64,000 bases of DNA from assembly GCA_950295325.1 (NCBI GenBank), contig OX485805.1, positions 2,852,501-2,916,500 of the forward strand. The letters run 5' to 3'. Numbering within the stretch: position 1 is the stretch's first letter; each line of letters starts with the position of its first letter. Below are positions 10,141-20,766 of the stretch, in pieces. A program made the position numbers and the translations under genes. The notes under the pieces are model-generated. The model was not told the origin of the DNA. It ran no database searches and worked only from the letters and a program-made list of their open reading frames with translations. Source of the stretch: Polytrichum commune (Eukaryota; Streptophyta; Polytrichopsida; Polytrichales; Polytrichaceae).

Positions 10141-13100
10141 AATCCACCTTGCACAAAAATCTAAACACATAATAAAGATGTTTACAATACACCCATTTTC
10201 CTTTCTTTCCCAATGCATGAGAGGACATTTTCGTGAAATCCGGGCATGTGCAATGCGGGATGTCGCCAATTGTGACATGGTAGGTGATATCCTGCTTGGA
10301 GACAATGTTGATTATCACTCCAAAGCCCGGATATGGAATGGCAGTGACCCCAACCACATAGTAACCCTCCATGAGCCCGGCGCTCTCCCATTTGTTTTTG
10401 TGATCCGCTAGCGGTGCTGTTGGATTACGACGCACTGTCTTTCCAAACCTGAATGTAGGGTGGGCGTCCGGGTTTGGTGGCATAGAAAAATGTGAGCGAG
10501 GGATGGGGAGAGTTGCGATTGTTGAAAGCCTACGACGAGGGGACAATGCCTCCCTTTGCTGTAGTTGAAATCCAGCATCTTCAAGTGCCAAAACCTCCTC
10601 TCGCGATAGATTGGTACCTATCTTCACCGGCCATGTGTTGGGTACTATAGGCCAGTCCAACACATATTTCTTCTTACTGCCACTCACACAACGTTTGATG
10701 TCGTCAGGGCAAAACCAAAATTCATACTCCACATTGTTGGGAGAGCGAAATTCCTTCCTGAGCCCTTTGTATGTTGGAGCAGGTGTGCCATGTTTCCCAG
10801 TCCCGACTTTGGCATTGCACATAGTCCCTGTGATGGCCTGCAGTGCCCAACATCGTTTGGCTGAGTTGGGTGGTAATCTTGTAATGTGCCACTTGGAAGC
10901 AAGATAATCTGTCTCTAACACGGATGTAGTATGAGCCACACCATGAATTGTAGAACTCAACGATTCCTCTATGCGTTGACGAGTTGCTCGGGTGTTCGGA
11001 CGAGGAATGGAATAGTTCACTTTGTCGGGTCGATGAGAGTCACAATCAGCACCCGGTGGTAGGTTGAGTTTGCGTTTGGTGGAACCAAAGAGCTCTGACC
11101 CTTCCAATGCACAATCTCTAGTGTTGACGTCTTCTGCCCCTGGATAAGACTTCATGGCATCGGCCAACATTTTTGGATCTCCACACCTAGCAGCCGCTTT
11201 GAGTTTCAAGGATGCCGAATCAGGACCTTTACCATCAGACCCCTCTTTCAACCATGTCCGGTAATTTGCAATTTGCATGAAGGCACGGATCATGTCGTCC
11301 ACTGTAGCTTCATATAAACAAGTCATCTTGTTGCCGGACTGTTGGAGCCATTTGTTGTGTACAGTCTCTGCAAGGTTGCATGTTGGCATTTCCGCACGCT
11401 CTTCTATTGTCATATCCTATGAACAACACACAAATACAAGGATAAGACAAACATAAGATAGATTATATATCTAGGTTTGGGTCGTTCAACCCAAAATGGC
11501 TGCCACGTTTGGGTCGAACGATCCAAACTGCCTACAAGGTTTGGATCGAACAACCCAAACTGCCTACAAGGTTTGGGTCGAACGACCCAAACTGTTTGTT
11601 ATTTGTTATGTACAGTCTCTGCAAGGTTGCATATTGGCATTCCCGCACGCTCTTTTATTGTCATATCCTATGAACAACACAGAAAGACAAAAATAAGAAA
11701 AACATAGGATATATTACATTGAATAATGAAGTTTGATATGTACTTACAAGTAGCATATGGCCACCCCATTGTCTGTAACGAAAGTGCCAAAATCCCAACC
11801 ACTCTGAAAGGCCAAGGATGCCTTCTTCGGAGGCAGCTCCAGATGACAACCACCAAGAACGAATAACATGGTACTTGGTCTCAGCGTCGTCCATTGTTTT
11901 CGCGTCTTTGTAATCCTTGCATATTTGTTTGTGTTGAAATTGCAAGGATGGTTTGATATACTTTTGGGTCACCTTATCCAAGCTTGCGGACCAATGAAAA
12001 AGACATGTACGCTCACGTGCAACCATGGGTAGACTTGGATCACCATCCCCATAAATCGCCCTCACCGCATTCCAATTAGCTTGAGCACTATTACCCATAA
12101 ACCCTTTGAAGTTTACGTTTGGTACATCATTATCTGCCATGACAGCATTCAAATTTTCCCAAAAGAGAATTTGCGCTGCACCATCTTCAGATTGCATGTC
12201 ACAACACGCAATAGTCAACACTTTACAGTATCGACTGTCGTACACATGGCAAGCCATGGTCGTCCAGTCCTTCAAACGTTTGACATGGTCAAACATAATC
12301 CATGAATTCTCCATATCCCCACCGACTTGCATCCTCTTCACAAGCTTTACACCACTACCTGGAAGGTCTACAGACATCTTAAAAACAAACACTTTGTCCT
12401 TTGACTGCCCTAGGAACCGACTACCATGGACGAATTTGAAAGCAGAATGGTCTTTGAGCGCCATAATACTATCCATAGTTCCCATTCCACTACGCAAAAA
12501 ACGCTTTGATCCAGATACAAAGTTACGACAATTTGGAGAGGCAAGAGTGCTGAATTTGTCCATGACGACCTCTAGGGATGAACCAACAAAGTGATGGCCT
12601 TCGACATTTGCGGGAGATTTGAGAAGGTAATCGGCCAAGAATTGTTTGCTCGCCGCCATAACTATGGCTGAATTTTTTGCTGTGGGTGTTTTCAATACTT
12701 CATTTGCAACGCATTGGTATGCCATGTCCAATGATTCACGGCATGTGCCATTGGCCACAGGGTGATCATGTACACCAAGATGAATGCAAGCCCTAGACAT
12801 TCCAACGGATGTGGAGTGAATGTATATGATTCGAGCATTACACAAAGCAATGCACACAGGTGTGGAACGATATACCTTACATTCGACAGTGGACTTAGTA
12901 GGGGTAACAACACCCACAACAAATGGGATAGGAGTTGAACCGGCCCATTCAGTGTTGTTCCGGAGGCCCCCATTGCGATTCATGTAATCACAGTAGTCAT
13001 TATGACATTGGAGATGACCAGCACAAGTAGAGCGCCGGAAGGACAGTCCAAAGTCATTTTGGATATTCGTGGTTTGGTGGTGTACCAAGGGTGACCGTCG

Positions 13101-13849
13101 CACATCTTGTCCATGCCGTCCATTGAGCGACCATACGTACTTGGAGCTTTGAGTCCCACAGGAGGCAAGAGAAATAAAACATTACCATTAAAAGAAGATG
13201 GTAAGTACTTGACTTCACGAACATCTATATTGTCAAAATCAATGGATGCAAGATCGGACTTTGATCTTTTTCTTGACTTTGTCAGCTTCAAGGCATCAAC
13301 CATAGTCAACCCTGTAGATGAAGGTGAAGGGTGTAGTGGAGGACGTTGAAAAGGTGAGATTTGGGGAACCACCTTTTTGTACATAAGACCGCAAGGGGAT
13401 TTGGCTACACTTCTAAATGGAAATGGCGATGTGTTTGAAAGATCAACAGATGCACAAATGTCATCTTCTGAATCTGATAGCACAAATACACTATCATCAA
13501 GGGGTTCCACCTTAACAAGTGTCATAGAGGGAATTTGAACTGTGGATGTACCGGATTCGTTTGTCAAAATGACAGTTGAAGCTTGCATTTGAGACTCAGA
13601 AAGTCCTATCACCCTAAATGAACCAGGTCCTAAGATCCACATAAAACCAACATCAGTTCTATTTTTTGGAACCAAAATCGTTTCATACACCTCTCCATCT
13701 GAAGAGTACATCTCATGCTCTAAATACATGGTTCCTATCTGGAGGTTGAATCTCAAACTAAGTAAATCCTCTGAAACACTCACATGACCATCATCTTGGA
13801 GTGGCAAGATGAAGGGAACAAAAGATCCATGAGCTCTAATGGTAGTCAT
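10049..13849 (-). pseudogene. Mutator-like transposase with WRKY-GCM1 zinc finger and SWIM domain, frameshifted
   Basis: The start is at 13849 (MTTIRAHGSF). The N-terminal part (to about 13050) is acidic and serine-rich. A one-base frame change at about 13050-13100 is needed to enter the next frame, which reads CAGHLQCHNDYCDY...HLGVHDHP, a WRKY-GCM1-type zinc finger known from MULE transposases. The catalytic region follows (about 12300-11990), with GFMGNSAQANWNAVR and ERTCLFHW. The usual acid before SAQAN is N here. A GT-AG intron (11747-11417) joins HMLL to DMTIEE. The last exon ends in a SWIM finger, CTCPDF...CKH, at about 10260-10185, which probably binds DNA at the element ends. It is divergent from the plus-strand gene of the same element. 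The frameshift and D-to-N change argue that this copy is inactive. Confidence 0.8.
11475..11592. repeat. Four-copy GTTTGGGTCG/CGACCCAAAC palindrome array in the transposase intron
   Basis: Four near-perfect palindromes at about 33-bp spacing have differing central bases (TT, AA) and CTGCCTACAAG-like spacers. A duplicated segment of about 110 bases that includes CAGTCTCTGCAAGGTTGCAT lies on both sides, at about 11345-11470 and 11605-11730. It looks as if the array arrived with, or was copied during, a local duplication at the exon edge. Confidence 0.85.
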
Positions 13850-14690
13850 GGAAAATCAAAAGAACATATGAACAACACATCACAAAAATATGGGTGAATG
13901 TTGCTTTTGTATAGAGTTGTGTGAGGAAATGAATGGAAATGAAAACGTGTGATACAATAATGGATGGAGATGAAAGCGTGTGATACATAGCATCTAATAA
14001 TATAGAAGTGGACATAATACAATAATAGTCAGAGACTATTTACGAGCAAGATATACACAAAACGGCGTCAAATACTAAAAGGATTGGTAGAAATTTAAAA
14101 TATATATGTGTGGACTGACGAAGATGTAGAAAGAATTAAAATTGGTTGGAAAAATAAATTATTGATCATTATGAATAGAACAAAGTAGGTGTCAGAAAAA
14201 TTTGGCGGATATAACAAAAATAAACATATAATGACAAACGCGTTGAAATATCTCGTTCATTGAACGCCAATTACAACATGTGATCGTAATATACGCCGGA
14301 TTTTGTAAGATAGATATATTGGAAGAATAAATGATAGTACCTGATAGAAAACATATCATAGACACCAACAATGGTAGACGATGCAGAGAGAACACCCGTG
14401 AGGCCGAAGAGAAGACGTAGGAAAACTTTGTATTTCACTTCCGAAAAAAAGAGGTTCAAACTTAGTGTGGGAAAGAATGATGCAAAAAAGGAGGGGAAAA
14501 AAAAACTTGTTGAATACGGTAGAAGAAACTGTGAAGACACTGGATTTTGATGCGATGGAGGATGATGAAGGTGCAAAGAGCAAAGAAGATGTAGACGATC
14601 GTATATCAGAGTCCGAATTGAAGACGGGTTCAAAGAAGACGACAAACAAAAAGGTAAGTCAGTTCAATGTTCACATAATTTGATAGTGCA
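13850..14690. other. Intergenic part of the Mutator-like element
   Basis: This lies upstream of the transposase start. A plus-strand frame at 14465-14683 (lysine/glutamate-rich) has no recognisable domain and no partner exons, so I do not call a gene. The sequence is AT-rich and probably holds the transposase promoter, but no TATA box is convincing. Confidence 0.35.
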
Positions 14691-14699
14691 TAAGTTGTA

Positions 14700-15215
14700 A
14701 GTTAGGACGGAGAACCTTGTACGTTCACTCACATGTCATGTAGTAGCAATTTATAGATGTTATAAATTGGAGAGGAGAAACCCTATACGTTAATGCACAT
14801 GGTATATAACAGAAATTTAGGAAGGCTAGAAGTCAGGAGGAGAACGCACAGGGTTTATAAGAGCAACTTAAGAGACGAGAAGTTGGGAGGCGAAACCATG
14901 TGCGTTAACGCACAGGGTTTATAAAAGCAACTTAAGAGGCGAGAAGTTGGGAGGTGAAACTCTGTACGTTAACGTACAGGGTTTATAAGCGCAACTTAGG
15001 AAGACCAAAGTTGGGAGGCGAAACCCTGTGCGTTAACGCACAGGGTTTGTAAGCGCAACTTAGGAAGGCCAAAGTTGGGAGGAGAAACCCTGTGCGTTAA
15101 CGCACAGGGTTTATAAGCGCAACTTAGGAAGGCCAAAGTTGGGAGGTAAAACCATGTGCGTTAGCGCACAGGGTTTGTAAGAGCAATTTAGGAAGGCCAA
15201 AAGTTGGGAGGTAAA
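14700..15215. repeat. About 65-bp tandem repeat with GTGCGTTAACGCAC palindromes
   Basis: About eight units read AACTTAGGAAGGCCAAAG, then TTGGGAGGCGAAACC, then the palindrome CTGTGCGTTAACGCACAG and GGTTT(A/G)TAAGCGC. The first two or three units (about 14700-14860) are diverged; the middle ones (14900-15120) are nearly identical. One unit has the compensated variant GTACGTTAACGTAC, where both arms changed together, so the palindrome itself seems maintained or gene-converted. Confidence 0.88.
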
Positions 15216-15668
15216 ACGACTAGGAGAGCCTAAAATTAAAACAAATATCTATTGTATAAATTTAAATCGATGTTCAGAACATAGGAGCAAAAAAACTATT
15301 CAAAACGAAGTTAGAATGCAAGAAATGACAAATATGACTAGTCAAGTACTCATGCAATACGTTATAGGAGCTAGAAAATGACACAAAATAGCATAAATTT
15401 TTTTTGCCCCGAAACCCAAAATCTACGAGGTGGCCCAAAACAAGGAAATAAATAGAAGAATGAGAAAAGAAAATCATTTCAAACCAAAACAAAATATAAG
15501 AAGAATTTGTAGCTACGGAGATTTAGATAATATAGCATATTTTTGTTTTTTTTTTTGATCCCATTAGCATTTTTTCCAGATTTTACAAGTTTTGGCACAT
15601 CTACGAATTCCAGATTAAATTTTTTTTTAATTTTAAAAATAACGTTTTTTTTCAAATTCACGTCTCGG
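15216..15668. other. AT-rich stretch between palindrome arrays
   Basis: No gene or repeat family is recognised. Long A/T runs, such as the T tract at about 15545-15556, make the short open frames here meaningless. Confidence 0.4.
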
Positions 15669-15892
15669 CCCTGTGCGTTAACGCACAGGGTCTATGTGCT
15701 AACGCACAGGCCTTATGTGCTAACGCACAAGGTGTATGCGGTAACGCATAGTGGCTAGAAAGTTGCTAGCGCAGACCCTGTGCGTTAACGCACAGGGTCT
15801 ACTTGCCTAGCTAGAGGCTTCGCAAAGTTGGGCAAGTAGACCCTGTGCGTTAACGCACAGGGTCTGCGCTGGCAACTTTCTAGCGGCTATGC
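15669..15892. repeat. Nested palindromes: TGCGTTAACGCA copies inside a 147-bp inverted repeat
   Basis: CCCTGTGCGTTAACGCACAG occurs at about 15670, 15777 and 15840, with shorter GTGCTAACGCAC forms between. In addition 15746-15892 forms a large inverted repeat: GCATAGTGGCTAGAAAGTTG...TCTACTTGCC pairs with GGCAAGTAGA...CAACTTTCTAGCGGCTATGC, arms about 60 bases and spacer about 20. Each arm itself holds a perfect palindrome, so cruciform extrusion is plausible. Confidence 0.88.
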
Positions 15893-15937
15893 GGGGCCAC
15901 GAAGAGCCATGCTAAATATGGCTGCAGGGACAAGTAG

Positions 15938-15945
15938 TATAAATT
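15938..15945 (+). promoter_or_regulatory. Candidate TATA box of the ParB/methylase-like gene
   Basis: TATAAATT lies just after the big inverted repeat, followed at about 30 bases by pyrimidine-rich TCTTTTTTCTCTCCTCC, a common plant transcription start context. The first ATG of the gene is about 590 bases downstream, after a probable 5' leader intron ending TTTTAG at about 16525. Inferred from composition only. Confidence 0.35.
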
Positions 15946-16098
15946 GCCACAACCCCAAAGCATTTAGTCTTTTTTCTCTCCTCCGTCGGATCTGAGCTCA
16001 TCGCTGCAAGCTCTCTCATCAACAGGTGCAGTACAAGGTTTGTTTACACTTTCGTGGTGACTGGGTAATTGCGCATAATCAGGCGTAAATTGCGGACA

Positions 16099-16312
16099 GT
16101 TTGGGTCGGCCGACCCAAACTGTGAGTATGGTTTGGGTCGATCGACCCAAACTGTCTACCTAGTTTGGGTCGAACGACCCAAATTGTGTGCCTAGTTTGG
16201 GTCGATCGACCCAAACTGTGAGCATGGTTTGGGTCGTTCGACCCAAACCTCGCGTCCAACTTTGTTAGACCTGTAGTTTGACGCACAGACCCTGTGCGTT
16301 AACGCACAGGGT
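16099..16312. repeat. Five-copy GTTTGGGTCG/CGACCCAAAC palindrome array plus one TGCGTTAACGCA copy
   Basis: The palindromes GTTTGGGTCGGCCGACCCAA, ...TCGATCGA..., ...TCGAACGA..., ...TCGATCGA... and ...TCGTTCGA... lie 31-34 bases apart from 16099 to 16248; the central two bases vary but mostly keep dyad symmetry. CCCTGTGCGTTAACGCACAG follows at about 16289. This is the same word as the intron array at 11475-11592, so the element carries the motif beside both genes. A 5'-leader position suggests a regulatory or transposase-binding role (inferred). Confidence 0.87.
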
Positions 16313-16534
16313 TTGGCCTTGTAGTTTTGGGATGAGCGGCCACCCTAATCGTACAATATTTAAAGGTGCAAATGACTGTGTCTAGAATAATTTTTGTCAT
16401 TCTTCCCTGTGTTCGTGGTATTCTGTTGTTATTGTTGTTGCTATTGCTGTTGTTTTTGTAATGTTATTGCTAATGTGTTGCTACTTGTTTTGAAATATTT
16501 ATAAAACTTATTTCATTTATTTTAGGACCAATCA

Positions 16535-19500
16535 ATGGATTTGGAAAGAACGACTCCTATTTCTACTGATGATGATTCCACAATGCATTCAACTCAAGAT
16601 CGTCCATCTCAACAAGTTCATCATCATCATGACATATTGTCAAATCTTCATAATAAGAAAAAGAAAAAAAATAAATGAATCCCTCGATAATTTTGACTCG
16701 GATGAAGATAATGATGGTGACAATAAAATTTATCAAGAGAAAGTGTGGGAGCTTACGAACAAACGAAAGGTCAATTCCACTTCCACAATTTCTTCAATCC
16801 GTGCTGGACCTAATGCTCGCTTGCGTGTACCCTTGTGTCGCATGGTTCCTATGCCGATTGTGCGTCCTGCTTTGAAGGGTGACATTACTAAATTGGAGGC
16901 TGATTTTTTCAATGGTTATCGTGATGGTGACCGTGTGTTTTATATATCGGCCACCGATTCTAAGGGAAACTTTCAATTCGTGGATGATGAGGTTCGCGCA
17001 TCTTGGAGCCCAAATTGGGCTCAAGCCAATGCCCTGTTTGAATTTCAATTGGATACAAATTTGTCATTGACGTCATACAAGAACAAGATGTTTTTTATAT
17101 GGGATGGAAATCACAGATTTCTTGCTTGGAAAAATTATATTGACCGCGTATATACCGAAGATTATGAACGTCATGTCTTTGTGGATTCTATCATTTTGGC
17201 GCCCGAGCCTGACGACATTCCAAGTTTGTTGACTGCTATGCATGACATCAACAAGTAATGTTCTTACCTATTTTTTTACACTTATTTCTAGTTTATATTT
17301 TTTTTTCCAAATTATATCATCATGAATCTAATCAATTTAATGTTTCTTTTAGGTCAACCGAAAATTCTCACGTATCCACCAATTTGGTGCATACTTTATA
17401 TCGGATGCAAAGTATTGGTACCATGCCTTTGACTTCCTTCCGAAAGCAACTGGATCCAAAGAGTTATAAACGATGTGAGGAGAAGTCCGTTGAAACTTTG
17501 TATTCTTTGACACGACCAATTTTTTGGATTACATGTACAGTGTAAGTTCTTCTACCATTGCTAATATGTGCCTTATGTTTATTTACCTTCATTTTACATT
17601 ACATCTATATGAACTTATAAATATTGACTTTTGTTTGATTTTTCAGCAAGAACTTGCTGAGGCTAGCGATATTGCTTTCAACCAGTACAATGAAATTCAT
17701 CCTCTTGAACGGACATCAGACGGAGTTTCAAAAGCAATGTCCGCAGCTGTCAACAAAAAACGTGCAATGTTATCTTCTAGTTTTACGAAACAACTAGCGA
17801 TTGCCGATATCAACCTTACCTCTACTTTCCTTGAAGAAGTTAAGCACCATTGGGGTTCATTTTCGGTGCCTGAAATGCTACAAGAGAAACTTCATCGTGT
17901 TGCTGTCAGTAATGTGGATGCAGAAGTCAAAGTTGGATGGCTCAAGCTTTGGAATGGCAATAGATTTGACAAAGATGCATTGCATTTTCCGAAATCGGCC
18001 CTCTCTGATTCTGCACTTGATGATTGGTTATCAAAGTCTACATATTGGGCACAGTTGGAAAAAAAGGCTATCGAAGAGCTTCAAAGTATTCTTTCATCTC
18101 CTCTTCAGTTGCCTGCAGATGTGCCTACTCTCTCCGAGTATATCCAAACCTGGAAGTTTGCGGCTTTCAATTCAATATTCTATCGTGAATTCCAAAGCGG
18201 AAAAGTTAAAAAACACAACGGTTGGGATGAACAACCTAATATTGATCTTGCTATGAAACGTGTATTATACAGGTACAACCTAATTTTATTATTTTTTTGA
18301 TTTTTTTGATTCCATTTGTCAAATTGTCATGGAATATTTGACTTACAATATTTTTGTGTATAGGTATTTTCGATATGTTTTGATTCCACATAAATGCGTT
18401 ATAGGGGAACCTCGTTTTTTCCCAAATTGGCGTGACACTGGTGCAGAAGATTCATGCATGTTCACTACTGAGATTTATTTGAATTGGTCACTCCCACACT
18501 ATGAGGATTGTGGTTGGTATCTTGATTGTCCTAAGGATGCATGTCCGTCAAATGAGAAGACAATCCGTCAGATAAATGATGCTAAAAATGTGGATCCTCG
18601 TGATACTGCAATTTTGCAAGTACAAATTGTACAACTTAAACTTAGAGAGCCAGAACCAAAAGAGATAAAACGTCGTAAGAGGAAACATGTTCCTGAAACC
18701 AAAATACAAGATCAATCGGAAATTTCACAACATGAAGAATTGCTTGTTCTTTCCAATGATTTAGATAAGAATCCACTTGGAGGCGAAAGTCAAAGTCTGG
18801 GTGCGATGTATTGGAATTCCATTACTCAAGCACCTATGACGCTATTCATCGTGCGCCAACGAATGTTTTGAGAAAATAGTTATTCATACTGAAGAACTTT
18901 CTCACGCTCTCTTTTGCTCGATCTACTGCTGTCAAGAACAAGTCTGAAGGGGTTGAAGTAGGCCCTCCTGAGTGGATCCAATGGCGGACATTTCTTGAAA
19001 ACGTAAGTATTATTGTTTTGGTATTTTCTGTAATGTTCTTACTTTCATTTGGATTTTATTTTGTGTCTTATATTATGATATGTTGTGGTATTTCAGTTCA
19101 AAGACAATCGCGAATTTCATGTCAGGGGAAGTCCGACTCCATTTGCCGTTGACTTGGTTTTTCTGCAATTTCCCGACGGTCTTGACTTCAACCTCTCCAA
19201 TAGACCTGCTGAAATTCCTCTTTGGAATAAATATGACAAGAACTGGATGGTTGCAACAATGTCCTTGTGCAAGTCCATCTTGTCTGATGATGGCGCCCTC
19301 ATAGTATTTTCTGCTATCGATATGCAAACCAAGAAGGTTTTGAATTCAACCTTACACAACGGCAACATGAAAGTTCTAAGGACTTTTATTTGCCTCAATT
19401 CGTACATGGTGTTCAAGGATCCGGAGTCTCCAACCTACACCGTAAGTATAACATATCACAATTGTTTCTATTTAATTATTTTGGTGTTATTTGCATTGTA

Positions 19501-20352
19501 TATAGTTTTAACACAATTTATATTTTTTTGTAGACTCCGGCATTTATGGCTCATGTCTTGGTAAGGGATTTTACTACCACAAAATCCACGAGACAACCAA
19601 ACTCCACTTTTTTCGGCACTGGATTGAAAAGCAAAAACTTGCTTTTCAATTTTGTGGATGAAAAAAACATGCTTCTTCTAAAATCGGGAAGACCTTGGAG
19701 GGGGCCATATAAAAAATCGCCGCGTTTTTTTTAAGATCTTATTGAATTGTTTACACCATCGAATGGACGCGTTGTTGATTTGACATGTTCCACTGGAGCT
19801 TCTATCCTAGCAACACGCGCATGTGGCAGACATCTTCTTGCATTTGAGGGTGATAATGACATGTTTGAGCACATATTGAAACCGCTTTTGGAAAACGTTT
19901 TGAAAGAGGGGTCATCTAAAGAGAATATACAAGATCTCACAAAAGAAGATGATAACCTCTCAGATGAGGAGATGCTTGAATTTGAGTGTGAGTAAGTTTT
20001 AATACAATAAATTTTTATTCAATTCATTCGTTTCATTTAATTCATTGGTTCATTTTGATTTCTTCACATTATTTACATGTTTCATCGATTTGATTTCAGG
20101 AATACGATTGGAAAGAGGACATGTCTCCCGTTTTGGGCACATAGACAATTCCTACGAAGTCCAAGCCGTAGCCCGCGTCTCCCATCATATGCCGAGAATG
20201 TTGCAATTGCAATGTTGAATCTCGAAGATTCGGATCCAAATGAAGAATCTTGCTATAGTTCCAAAATCAATTCGCAATGCGAAGGTGCTCGAATATATAT
20301 AGATGACGAGGCAAAAGATAGTTTCATGTCTAGTGCTACTACTGATGAATAA
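16535..20352 (+). pseudogene. ParB-like domain fused to N4/N6 DNA methyltransferase-like domain, degraded
   Basis: Exons read about 16535-17254, 17353-17539, 17647-18272, 18364 to about 19002, 19097 to about 19440, 19534-19991 and 20100-20352, with GT-AG borders. The N-terminal region has VPLCRMVPMPIVRP and then MFFIWDGNHRFLAW at about 17090-17130, resembling the GxHR box of ParB/sulfiredoxin-fold proteins. The C-terminal region has AVDLVFLQFPDGLDF, a stretch SILSDDGALIVFS, and finally DLIELFTPSNGRVVDLTCST followed by GAS and GRHLLAFEGDN. The order motif IV then motif I is that of beta-class DNA-amino methyltransferases. Motif IV, normally (D/N/S)PP(Y/W/F), is degenerate, so catalysis is doubtful. 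Damage: a frame change at an A run near 16665, about two or more frame changes at 18800-18960, and an in-frame TAA at 19733-19735. Splicing is strongly indicated; the domain calls rest on motif pattern only. Confidence 0.6.
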
Positions 20353-20479
20353 ATTTTTGGACTTCATGTTGTTTATCCTTCTCAACCCTCTTATTACTAA
20401 ACCCTAAAATCATCATTTTTAAGGCCACAATTCCACAGTTATAGGATATTGGTGGCCCTATTACCAAAATTTTCATCTT

Positions 20480-20570
20480 CCTCACTGCTCATAAGTTACC
20501 GCTCATCGCTCACCGCTCATCGCTCACCGCTCATCGCTCACCGCTCACCGCTCATAAGATAGCACTCCCC
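20480..20570. repeat. Right terminal region of the Mutator-like element
   Basis: Repeated CGCTCACCGCTCAT units end in CGCTCATAAGATAGCACTCCCC, the inverted partner of the left end. The units are more regular here than at the left end. The LINE resumes at the duplicated CTTGCCCCTT. Confidence 0.8.
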
Positions 20571-20766
20571 CTTGCCCCTTATCTTTTCCTCATTATAGGA
20601 GTTGTGCTCACACATATTATCAAGAAAGCGGTAGCCGCAGGGAGGTTAAGAGGGATATTGTTGCCAGGATAGAACAAAAAACAAAACACCTCATAATACG
20701 TGGATGATTCTTCATTCACGATTAGAGGAGATAAGCAATATGTTGACGAGTTGGTCCGCCTCTTTA
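20571..20766 (+). pseudogene. LINE reverse transcriptase, catalytic YVDD segment
   Basis: The frame restored after the target duplication reads LFLIIGVVLTHIIKKAVAAG, then YVDDSSFTIRGDKQYVDEL. YVDD at 20697-20708 is the catalytic box of the L1 reverse transcriptase. Stops lie just before it (TAG near 20669 and TAA near 20694). It ends at the TTA target of the MITE. Confidence 0.8.

Larger units (their letters stand above)
9143..20570. mobile_element. 11.4-kb Mutator-like element carrying a transposase and a ParB/DNA-methylase-like gene
   Basis: Ends read GAGGGAAGCTATCTTATGAG on the left and, in reverse complement, GGGGAGTGCTATCTTATGAG on the right. Both are followed inward by low-complexity GAGCGGTGAGCGATGAGC units. 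The flanking LINE sequence CTTGCCCCTT is present on both sides (9133-9142 and 20571-20580), a 9-10-bp target duplication as expected for Mutator-like elements. Removing the element restores the LINE reading frame (CPLAP...LFLIIGVV). Inside are a minus-strand transposase gene (10049-13849), a plus-strand gene (16535-20352) and, between them, dense palindrome and tandem arrays. Both genes are damaged, so the copy is probably not autonomous now. Confidence 0.85.

Noticed and set aside
11475-11592. CRISPR-like array (regular palindromic repeats with spacers)
   Set aside because: Spacers are repeated and only 11-13 bases, the repeats lie in a plant transposon intron and no cas genes exist.
14465-14683. 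Lysine/glutamate-rich open frame as a third gene of the Mutator-like element
   Set aside because: Low-complexity composition, no domain, no joining exons and an A-run at its start.
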